A stretch of DNA of 64,000 nucleotides from Cricetomys ansorgei (lineage: Eukaryota > Chordata > Mammalia > Rodentia > Nesomyidae): the NCBI GenBank assembly GCA_026225945.1, contig JAMJFZ010002567.1, positions 22,002 to 86,001 on the forward strand, given 5' to 3'. Positions 46,103 to 58,100 of this stretch are shown here, piece by piece. Position numbers and translations under genes: made by a program. Below the pieces are notes generated by a model. The model was not told the DNA's origin. It saw only the letters and a list, made by a program, of their open reading frames with translations, and did not search any database. Each line of letters opens with the position of its first letter. Within the stretch, counting starts at the first letter, position 1.

Positions 46103-49100
46103 CTAGAACAGGGAAAAGTATGAATAAGCATGAATATCAGTCTCCCAGGGAGAAATCCTGCAAAGGTTTCAGAATAGTGTCGTACAGAGCATAAACCCGA
46201 TTCACATACATCATAAATGACATGTGTAAGTTGTGGTTATCATCAAACTAGTGATATTTTCCCACTCATGACAAATGAGAATCTGTCCCTAACTATCATT
46301 TTGACAATGTCAGAGAGGTTTTTCTTTCGAATATATGTAAGTCAATCTGCCCTTGTGTGTTAAGTTAGAATTGGAGTTTGATGATCTTATTTCTCAGTGG
46401 ATAGATTTCAGAATGCATGTGATAACAGTACTCTTTGCATTATTGATTTTTCCATGCAAGTACTCTTTAATTGAAAATTTTAATGTTACTTCTATTCCTT
46501 TTTTTTAAGTGCTCCTATTTTTGAAACTCTTTCTAATAATTCTAGTGCCCACAGCACAATCTCTAAATTGATTTCTATACATTAAAGATAGTCAATTCCT
46601 GCTCTTAATCTGCTTTTGTTACCACAGATTTTTTTTTCCCCTAGACCAAGACCTTGCTCATATATTTACATATTATCTTTGGCTGGTTATATGATATACA
46701 ACAGTGGAGGAGAGTATTTGTGACAGAGACTCTACAGTCTGTAAAGCCTAAAATAGTACTTGTTTGCCCCCTCACAGAGAATGTTGCGTACTCCTGAATT
46801 CTCTGCACTAAAACATGGCCTTCCAAAGCAAAAGGGGAACATTTAGCAATGATTATTATAGAGATCCTTTTCTCCATCTATACAAGCCATTCACTTTATT
46901 CAACAAGTCTACTCGTATTCATACACACACACATGGACACACAAGTCTGCTTTTATTCGCACGCACGCGCGCGCGCGCACACACACACACACACATACAT
47001 GGCATATTTTATATTAAACATATTCTATTTTCCAATGGGGTGTTATGTGTCTTGTACATGGAAATATTTCCAGAAGTTTTATTTTGCTGGGATGGAGGAA
47101 CAGCAGTCTGCATGGGAAAGAGGAACAGGAACTCACCTTGTGACTCCGTTTATACCGCAAACACAGAATTCACTTTGATTATATTTTTGTTTGAGTTGGT
47201 TTGGATATTGGCGACGGAGGTGGCGTTAAGACTAGAATATGCTCAAAGACCCTACAGGTGTTAGAATACCTGTACCCTACAGGCACAAGACCAAGACCCT
47301 ACAGGTGTTAGAATACCTGTACCCTACAGGCACAAGACCAAGACCCTACAGGTGTTAGAGCAACAACAGCAACAAAAGGATGCCCTTTCCTGAGGCACTG
47401 AGCAGTGTCTCAATCAGAGCAAATGTTGCATAGATATTTGTGATAGAAACCCATAGTGTTTTTTTTAGAATGATGGACTTTATTGACCCTGTTTCTTCTA
47501 TTTGCCTTAATTAGGTTGGATCCTATCTTGACATCATTTAAGCAGATTCCCTGAGAAATTCTGTGCTCTTTTCCTGTTCCTAAAGCAGTGCTCCTCTACT
47601 TGTGACTATAAACTCTAATGGCATGGCCAATAACGCACACACTTTTAGAAACAGGCATCAAATTCCGATTATCCTGGAGGTTGATGAGAGTTCAAGGGTC
47701 GTACTTATACAGCCCTTCAGGTCGGGGGACATACTGGGTGACACTGTTTTCTTTTAGCTTGCTGACTTACCATGTCAATGACTTTCAGGTGGCCATATGA
47801 GAAAACAATCGCGTTGGGTGGGTTTGCGACGGGCAGAAGGAATGCAAATGAGGTGCAGAGTGTGGCGGGCAGCAGAATAAGAAGAGGGTTCACACGAATG
47901 GCTTCGGCCTGTTGGGAGAGACAAAGATGAATTACAAGTCTGAGGGCAAGCACCAAGCATGGAAATGGACGACCTGATTCTAACAGCCTTTCCTAGAATC
48001 AGGTTAAAACCTCATAGCATAAAAATATGCATAACTTTTAACTTTTTACTCGTAATGGTTAAGGTTGTGTATTTAAACCTTTATATTACCATTCATTTAG
48101 AAAGCAAAGGATTATTTATTTCAGGAACTACATAAAAACTGAATTTATTTATTATGGAATTAGTGTTATATACACACACATGAGACATTATATATTATCT
48201 CTGTATAAACTTCAACATTTTAGAATATTACATAAGATGCTTAGTATAGCTCAAAATGAAAGATGATGGCATGGAGGCCAGAAACACCAAAAAAAAATTT
48301 TGTCAAAAACTGCTGGCAAGCAAGAGAGCATGTTTTTGTGGGGCTCTTAACAGTGAGAGTAGGAGGTGTCCATGACTCTTCCTTGCCTGCTCTTGGGACT
48401 TTTCCCCTCCTATTAGGTTGTCTTTTCCAGCCTTGATGTGAAGGCATTTGCCATGTCTTACTGTATCTTGTTTTCCAAGTTTGGTTGCCATCTCTTGGAG
48501 CTCTGCTCTTTTCTGAAGGGAAACCAAGGGAGGGGGTGGGGGAGGGAGAGGGATAGGGAGAGGGAGAAAGAGAGGGAGAGGGAGAGGGAGAGGGAGAGGG
48601 AGAGGGAAAAATAGAGAGCACATGTGGGGAAGGTCCTGATGATTGTGGCTCTAGAGATTTTCATGGAACTACTGATTCTATCACTTCTGTGACAAATTTA
48701 ATATGTCTTTGTGATCATTACTGAAGGAGAGTTGCCATCACCTGGAAGTCGTCGCACAGTTTTGTAACTGTTTTATTTCATGAAATAAAAACAGAAAGCA
48801 TAAAGCAGAGACAGCATTTTACCCGGTGATTTCTTGCCAATGAGCAATGGATAAACAACCTGCATTTTCTTTTCTAATCTGAAGGGGCAACTTAAGTATC
48901 TGAGCAAATAACCCTGTGGGATGGCTAGAAAGCGTTTCTAGAAGACTAGCCTTCTTGTTTCTTTAAAACAATTCGTAAAGTGCTTTCATTTCATCAAATT
49001 AACTCATCTGAATCAGAAAAACATTTCATTCAAAACTATCTCTTGTAAATTTGCTATGGAACATGGAAGAGGGAGTCTTTCTCCCTCTAATGGTAAATTT

Positions 49101-52100
49101 GTCTGACTTATTTCCTGGGCAGCAGAGAACTGTCTAAGATATTTAAACCTCAGGGTTAGGACTATCTTCTCATCCATCTGCACATTTCTTAAAGGAAGCA
49201 CTTCTCAGAAACTCAGGGACCACTGTTCTGGAAGGAGATAGGTCCAAGTGCCAGAAAATAATGAATCATCTTATAGCTACAATGGATCCAAAATGGTCTC
49301 ATTTACTTGCAAATGAAAACAAAACAAACAAAAATCCAGACAGAGGGAAGATAAACTGTTTACTACAGATTATGCTGCTTGAATGAGAAAAATAGTTCCC
49401 TTGAGCGAAGGTCACTTAGTACAGACACAGACCACATAAGTTGCTTACTGAAGGCCCAGTTGGAATAAAAGAATCTGTACCACAGGATGAGAACTTGCAG
49501 TCAAAGCAACCACAAGGAAACCTATTGTACTGGAAACGGCAGAAATGTGATACTCACCAAAGGAGACAATATTGGTAAGAGGATGGTGATGGTAGCTGGG
49601 TTACTGGCTACCTCTGTCAAAGACGTGACAATCAAAGAAGATATCAGAATTATCAGCCAAACGGGTAACGAACCTAGAGGAGATAATTTACTTCCTATCC
49701 AGTTAGATAGTCCTGAGACCTAAAAAAACAAATTTACAGCATTTGTTATCCAGATAATTCACTTTAATGAAGCACAATTTAAGTGCACACATGCACACAA
49801 AGTATCTACTGAGTTCGGTTCTGAAATATTGTTTCCCATTTTCTGGTGGTTTGGTAAACGTGGATAATTTCTATATAAACAAGATTTCAGAACTATCATC
49901 ACACTTTGAGAAGTTTACGCCTTTCTCAATTAAACTTTTAAGTTTTGTAAATTAGCACATGTGAATGTCTTAATAAACCCTTGAGCTCCTCTCCCTACTC
50001 CTAAGCTGTATCTCTCCAGAAGCAAGAACTTTTAACAGTTATTAGCTATTAGGCTGACATTTAGGTACTAGTATAGTTATCTTTCAAAATAATATTCTAA
50101 CTATGCTTTTTTTTAAAAAAAATGTTTTCAACTTGAAACATTATTTATTGAATTTCAAATATGTTACACGAGGATTTTGTTTTCTTACCCCACTCACCAT
50201 ACATATATTTCCTGCCCTCAGCTCCACACACTTACACAACAATACTTTTGGTTAAATCAATATTTGATATTTACTGCCGCAGTTATATAAATAATTGTTC
50301 ATCGCTGAGCCACTTAACTATCTAAGATTATATTTACTTTCTTTGTTTTCCCAAGAAAACATTATTCTGTTTGCTTGGTTTTCTAAGTACCTATCACTAA
50401 TTCATCATGCTCTTCAAAATATCTGGAAACCTAGCCAATAAGCAAACAAACACATGAAGTAAGTGGGTTTGTTTTGCTCATGTTCCCTCAAGATGTCCGT
50501 CCTGGAATAGACCCTCCTCCTGCTCCATCTGGACTAGATTCATTTTAAACCTACTCAACTGTTGTTCTCTGCATTCTGCTTTGCGGGAACCCTTCCTTCA
50601 TTCCATTCATTTGGAGAAATACATCCTTTTGTATGTGCTGAGATGGTTGGATAGAAGGCACATTTTGGGGGGGGGAGATCTTTATAGGTCTGAAAATTCT
50701 CTTATATCTTTTCATACTATTTTTCTAGTTCTAATCTCTAGAGTTCTTGTTTTGAAATCAATGAAATTTCTCAGCAATGTTAAGCCATGAATCTATTTTC
50801 TGTGTCTTCCTGTGGGGTTCTATAGATTGATCGCATGCTGATCTCTGTTTTGTTGCATGAAGTTCAAATAATTGCCTACACCCTGATTAATGGACTTATT
50901 ATTTCTTCCCCCACCCCCAAATAGAAGGAAAAGTCTACTTTTTGGTGAGATGATGCTTATGACAAACTAGTTTGTGCATCAGAAAAGGCTTTGATCATAA
51001 GCAGTAAGTTTAGTTCCAAAGCGAATACGGACATCATAGACATGGGCACTAGATATCAGTTGTATTGTTTATTGTTTTTTACTTACATGTACATGATTCA
51101 TTATTTTGTTTGTATTTAGCATGTGTATATGTGTGTGTGCATGTGTGCATGTTATATGTGCATGTGTGTTTTATGTGTGTAGGCCCATGTTCATGTATAT
51201 GTGTACGTGGAAGTCTGAGGTTGATATAACCAGTCTTCCTAGATTGCTCTTCATGCTATGTGTCCAGACAAGTTCTCTCAATTTAACACAGTGTCCACTA
51301 ATATGGCTGATCTAGGTAGCTAGCTTGCTCTGGAATTACAGAGGACCACTAGACCCACCTGACATTTACATGGGATCTGGGGATTCAAACTCTGCTTCTC
51401 AAGCTTGTAGAGAAACCATTTTAACCAGTGAGTCATATAAAAGAATAGATATTAACTCTATGGATTTATATATGTGGATATGGACATTGGGTATAGCTCT
51501 TAGACACATAAGCAACTAACGTACCAAGACAAATTCCTAGAATGTGAATGGAAAATGAGTTTTACCTAAGTCTGACTGAAAGGCGAAAGGAACGCAGGCA
51601 CCCTTTGTTTGCAATCCTTTCTGGAGGCCATTATGATTCAATCCCCACCTGAAGATGCTGAGATCTACAATGTAGACTTTTAACAAATTCCTTCAGCATT
51701 AACTTCTTAAGAGCCCCTCAGTGGAGAATCTCAGGAGCTTCACTTCTGAGAAATTCTTTGTGTTGTTTTTTGAAAATGTCTTTTCTTTTTACTTTTTTCT
51801 CATTCTAAACAGACTCTTTAGGAGTTTTTTCTTTTCTTTTCTTTTTAAACTAAGGCCCTAGTTTTCTTATCGCTTTCTAAATTTTATTTTATTTTTGTTA
51901 AAATATAATTACATCATTTTTCCCTCTCTCCTCTTTTAAACCCTTCCTATGCCCCCGTATTCCCTCTGAAATTAATGCCCCCCTTTTCTTTAATTATTAG
52001 TGCTATACATACACTTGGGTGAAAATATAAACACAGGTTGCTGAATGTGTTAGTGTTGCTTGTGTGTATATTTTAGGGCTGACCCTTGGTATTAGATAAT

Positions 52101-55100
52101 CATCTATTTTTAGTGTTTTCTTTCTTTTACCCTTTACCTGTATTTCTGATATATGCTCAATCTTATCTTTTGGCAATGTTGTTGACTTTTTAAAAATCTG
52201 ATATCATAATTCAAATTTCCAGAGATTTAATTTCTGGTTATTTTTAAAATGAGGTTTTCTTTTACTTTACGCGTCTTTGTTACATCGGACATCGCTTTGA
52301 GGCAACGATGACAATTTGTCAAGTGTCTTCTGCTTTGTGCATTTTCTTCACCTTTTCCTCGATGCGTTTCTTCTTTCTGTTTCTACATTTTATCTTATTT
52401 TCCTGTTTTTGGCAATTGTATACCCAACCTCCCTCAGTCATCTGGGGTCTCCTGACTACCTATTTGTACTTAAAGAGACCATAAAACAGTGACTAAAAGC
52501 TCTCAGAGACACAAGGATTCTCGATGGAGACTGTGCTTCAACTTTGCTATAGAATAAACTCAGTTTCCTAAAGGCTGTGTGGCTCTTCATAAACAGGGAT
52601 GGTACCCGAGCAAACCGTACAGCGTGGCGCGCCTTTTAAAACATCATTAGTATCCAGCTCTGGCTTTCCATATGTTTACAAGGTTATCTTCTGCTTCCAA
52701 ATCTTTTACCCTTTCAAGATCTTGTTAACTCGCCTAATTTTTTGTGGACTCTTCCATTTTCTGGACTACATATTTCATGGACTTGCAGAAAACCATTTAC
52801 TTCTAGAATATTTTCTTTCTATCTTATATGGTTTTGTTATTGTCTGTGCTATACAGTTTTTATCTTTAAAAACTGATCGAGTTTTTGTCATTATTATTCT
52901 GCTCTTGAGAACTTAGAAAAACAGTATTTAATCTTTCATGGTTATCTTAAAAATACATTTGAGGAATGTGTAAATAAACAGGTAAAAATTGGACAGTGTC
53001 TATCACTTTGTGAGACATCATCATGATAAATCAAGTCAGGGGCATTCAAGAGAGAGATCACAGCACGGGGGAACACATATTTGCTGTCTCCTTTATTTGT
53101 CAAGTAGACATGTTCTCTGGCTGAAGACATTTGCTGGACAAATTACGACTTGAAAAAAAAAAGTTTCTCAGGTTGTCTCCTGGCATTTTGTAAAACCAAT
53201 TTCTAGGGTCACATTTGTGCACAACCTTTTTTTGTGGAAAGCTGATGGTTACTCGGTTCTACTGCTTTGGTTGGTTGGTTACTTGGTTACTCAGGAATAG
53301 GTTTTTTTGTTTTGTTTTTTTTTTCCTGGAAATCTTCTCAGGATCCAGATTCTGGTCACTTGGATTTTAAAAATGAATTAGTATTTCCTCTATAGTTTTC
53401 TTAAGTCTTCCACTGAGAGAGCCATGTGCATTAAACTAAATCCACACCTTTTCATTTCCTCAGACTTTACTGTTCTACGGTTTGGTCGATGCCACATTTA
53501 ATGTACACAGAATCCAATCTAGGCATAGACTGAGGAGAGACGAGCAAAAGTCCTATGAATGCCAAACTTTCTGATTCTGCTTTCCTCACAGTTCAGATCA
53601 GCAGACACAGAGATGGCAGTTATTTATGCTGAGAAATTCAGATCTCATTACTGTTGAAACAGTAGAAAAGAAAATTATTATTGTCTTAGATTTTTACCAT
53701 TTCTATCTGAACAGGTTATAAGGCAAGACAAATCGAAGCCTAAAACAATTTTGCAAAAGGCTCTCTGGATTGAGACAATTTTTAAGACTTACAACTGTTA
53801 TTAAATTTGATTGCTAAAAGCTCAGAATCTAAATGCTATACAGAAACCGGTAATAAAATTAGAAGAAAATAATATTCTCCCAACAAATTATCAAGAAGAA
53901 AAGATAGCAATTTGTCCTCAGAATTGTAAAAAAAAAAAAAAAATCTCTAAGAAGCCAGGGGACTTGTCACAATTCCTCCCTTGCAGTTCTCCTGCTTGTG
54001 ATTAAGTATGGAAATGATGTAAAACAGCTTTGTGTATTTAATAAAGGGCTATGAAACCCATGAGGACTGAGTAAGGTTTGTGGTCAGACAGAAGAAAAGG
54101 AATACTCTTTTCTGTTCTACGGAAATGTTTGAGAATTTCATACATCAGCATTGCATCCGCACTCCCAATCCTCCCTCCCCAAACTTCCATATCTCCCTTC
54201 CTCAGTTCACTTTCTCTTCTTTAATTATGCGTTACTATTCGTGACTATTACTTTTCCTATATATACACAGGTGCATATGCAACCTACTGGATACATTAGA
54301 TGTTGCTTGTGTCTACATGTGCCCAAGAAATTTTAGAGAAGTTAATTTTCTTCTAGGAAAACCTACAACAACCTGGGCAATTACAAGGGGTCAAAACTTG
54401 CTTTGCATCTGCTGGTGGATAGAGCAACGAAATGGCCAACTCTCTAACTCATGATGTTTTTATTTCTTCCTGATAGTGAACATAGTATATTAGAAACAGG
54501 CTCATTAAATTTTCTGTACTTAATTCATTAGATATATTTAATTAGTATGCTTAGTTATGGCATTGTTTTTCAATCTCCTTATTAGACAATGATTAAAAAC
54601 ATGGCTTATTGAGACCCAAAGCTATGCAAGTTCTATATGAAATAAGGGAAAAATATAAGCAAGCCAACAAATAAACAAGTTTCATTAGGAATCACTTTTT
54701 TTGAATGCAAGTGTTGCTCTTACTAAGCTAAGTTTCCATAGGTTAAAATTCTTAATCGTATTTGCATTATTTCTTTTGACAGGCTGGGACACCATAAAAT
54801 TTTGTTTATGCTATGACCTGCAAAAGTTCTTGAACTATGAACTCTCCTCGTCTGTGTGGGATGCTACATGGCTATTGAATTCTGCATTATTAAAACAAGA
54901 GGATAAAGGTAAATATGCCCAAAGCTTGAATGTGTCTGTGTTCTTCTTTTCAATGGCCTAGTTAATTGTTAAATACCTTACACACTGAGCATTACCTGAC
55001 AGCCATCTGCCAGGGCAAAGCCTCCACCAACAAGAATGGCTATGTCCCAGGGCATGAATGACTGGAACTCTTTCCAAGTAATAAGGGCAGAATAGTCAAA

Positions 55101-58100
55101 AGCCACTGCAAAACAAAAACCCTATAATTAAATGCTGTTTAAAATAAGACAATATGACAATTTTATCAGTATCCTGAATAGTCATTTTATAAAGAGCAGA
55201 CAATATTTTGATATTGTTTTCAAGGCAGAGATTTGACCTGGGCTTTGAGTCTCCACTGACCTTAGTGTTGGTGACAACTGGATCCTGATGGCGGGAGAGA
55301 GGAGGGCATCAGTGTATGTGCTAGGCCTGAGGCCCAGCCTCCCGCACTACAGCAAGCCTTAGATAGATTGAAGCATCTAGTAAGCATAGACCAAAGCTAT
55401 TGGATCTCTCTCTCATGTAACGCCCTATTTCCTCCACATAAACCCTTCCTTCCACAATAAACTGGATTTGCACCATAAAGCCATTTCCCCAGAATCTGTT
55501 TCTTGGGTTAGTGACTCTGCTCTACTCATCATCTCCGGGAACCCTGCACTCACGAAAAACCACAACTTGATAGTACTTAGGACCTTTCTGAAGGGCAACA
55601 TTCAGAGGTAAGTAACAGGGAGATGAAAGCAAACTTCTTCTTCTTTAATACTCATCACTTCTGGGTGCTAGGGTTTTGAGTACAATGGCTATTGTTTCTA
55701 GCATCTCAAGGGAACCATTGCTACAGATTTGCTAAATCCCCATAACACACCTTGAAATATTCTAATCTCAGGAAGATTGGAAAGATTTTATTTCTACAAT
55801 ATGAATGCTGCACATTCATATCATATCTTGAAAATCTGAAATATTTGCCATTTACAGAGAATGACTCAAGAGGTCAGCTGGATCAACCCAACTATAAAAC
55901 TCCCAGATTCACTGCAGCAAAAACAGACAAACAAAACCTCACTCAACTGTGTTTCCAAACTATTGTAACGCATTTGCGCTGTTGTATACAATATGGGAAT
56001 ATAGCTCCTGAAAACTGATGTTACTCTAAAGCACAGGCATGAATGAACCCCGTGTCAGAAGTTCATGTGGGTGAATGCATGCTCCTGCAGATGTGGACAC
56101 TTCCCTGTCCATGCATTGTAGATCAAGTGAGTGTTCCTACTGAGTAACTTTTCTGCTTGAGACCCGAGGTTATGGCTACATGGGGCTTGTTTTCTTTTTC
56201 TTCCCGGACATCTGTGAAACTGTAAGCAATCTTTCTTATGAAATTCATCCTTTTCTAGATCCTTAGAACTTCTTACTGAGGCCTCATCATGAGGAAGTGA
56301 CCCTCAAATTCTTGTTTCTTTGTTAGTATTTTGATTTTGGCAGAGGAGGTGGCATCCTCATAGAAGAGCTGGAACCCAGGTATAAAAGGCAACCTACTTC
56401 TCACTTCTATGAACTCTAGTGAGTCTTCCTGTAGGTAGCAACAAACACTGGCTAAATGGGGGGTTCAGGGTGCAAGCAGGATGGGCTAAGTTAAGGGGTG
56501 TACAGGGATGGTCAATTTTAATATTCCATGTGCTGGCTGAAGCTTATGGGATTTTAATTTCTTAAGAATCTTTTCTATAAATTCAGTGTTAGAAATGATA
56601 CTTAACCAATTTCTCCTGAAGATGTAGTTTTTGTCAATATCTTAGCCGGAATTATAAAGAAAAGTAGGCCCGCAACTAAAGCAACAGTTGAATCTGTAAC
56701 AAAACCAGGGTATCTGAAAAATAAAAATAAAAAAAAATCGCGGGCATTAAAAACGGCACAAAGAACCTATATGAGCTAAGATGTCAACAAATTATGTCAA
56801 TAATGATAAATAGAAGTGTTAATTAACATAGGTTATCTATTCTGGACAGACCGTATGAAAACATAGATTTATAATGAAGTGATGTAACATAAGGACCCAT
56901 CATTTCAGAATGCATTTCCAATAATTCAATGTGTTTCTCATATTGTCAATAACGAATATACAGGTGCTACCTTAGCAGACCAAAGGAGCAACGTTTTCAT
57001 GTAAACCTTCAGATTTCTTATCCAATTTTCTCCTTGAAATACTATTTTTTTTTAAATGTCAGAGAATAAAGGTTGAAACAGTTGCTGGAGTAAGGCAAAG
57101 CCCCATGTAATTGATTCATACCGTCCTTCGATTGAATTTAGCGAGACATGCTGTTGCTAGTGTCCCTCAAACTCCTGTGTAAACTGGGAAAGCAAATTGA
57201 TCTGGTTTCGAGGGTGAAACACCTGCTTCTACAGTGGGTAAGAGCTAGACATATTTACAAAGGAAATCAACCCATGGGATGCTTTGCCCTCCAGAAACTT
57301 AAGTTATTAATTATGAGAGTGGCTTGTGAGATGCTCACAAATGACCACTGTACACATTAAGAATAATTTGTGAACAGATGGGGCTAAGAATTGCCAGACC
57401 ATTCTAGCAAGAAGGCAGGTTCCTGGAAGCCTGGGCGGTTGAGAGGCACCTGGAGATTATACAAATGAAACAGGCACAAATAATTAGAATGCAGCTTTGG
57501 AAGTCAGTAGCAATCACCCCAATGCATTCCTGCAGCCTGAGGAAACGTATCTACCATAAGGCTTGTTTTTCTATCTTATTTCTCAATCTATGTATTTTCT
57601 ATGCAAGCGTTTATGCTCTTGTAGTGTATGTATAAACATGGAAATAATCAAGGAGATATGTTATGTTTCTTGGTTTAATGTGTGTTTTAAAGTTTATCTG
57701 AAACACAGGCTCTTTCTTTCCTTGTTGACTAAAATCCGACATTGGCATAACTCACTCTAAAAACCTGACCGATCCTTGTAACTATATTGTTTCTTATTAT
57801 TCTATTTCAGTCAGTTTTTTTTTTTGGCTAGAATTTTGCCAAGCTGGGCCAGGTGTCATGTAACTGGCTTTTGTTTTATATGAAAAGACATATTGAAATC
57901 GGTCCAAATCCTAACAGATGGAATGAAAACATTAGGTGGTAGCCATAAATCTTAATATACCACACCAGCTTTAGAAATTGTAACTGTCTTAAACTTGCAT
58001 GTGGTAGATATGTTTAACAGAACACATACTTTAGATACATCACGATATTAATGCTGACCATTTTCATAGAATATTTTAAATTATAGTTGTTGCATCATGG

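Larger units (their letters stand above)
46103..47770 (-). other. Slc13a1: Last intron of Slc13a1
   Basis: 1668-base intron with donor GTAAGT and acceptor TTCTAG. It contains a 47-bp tandem repeat near the donor end (47247-47359) and an alternating CG/CA tract (46959-46998). The rest is unique AT-rich sequence in which no transposon or other gene was recognised. Confidence 0.8.
49720..54995 (-). other. Slc13a1: Largest intron of Slc13a1 in the window
   Basis: 5276-base intron. It contains a SINE-like segment with a TG-rich head (51110-51440), two L1-derived stretches (51880-52105 and 54140-54325) and short A-runs. The remainder is unique AT-rich sequence. ORFs of 60-105 codons lie here on the antisense strand and show no family resemblance. 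Confidence 0.7.

Noticed and set aside
47775..47960. ORFs of 61 and 79 codons on the minus strand
   Set aside because: One (47956-47717) is the real Slc13a1 exon read through into its introns; the other is a shadow in a wrong frame. The exon boundaries at 47908 and 47771 are the correct limits.
48241..48664. Ser-Pro and Ser-Leu repeat ORFs on the minus strand (up to 126 codons)
   Set aside because: Translations of the purine/pyrimidine tract in an intron.
49487..49723. 78-codon plus-strand ORF
   Set aside because: It is the antisense shadow of the Slc13a1 exon at 49558-49719.
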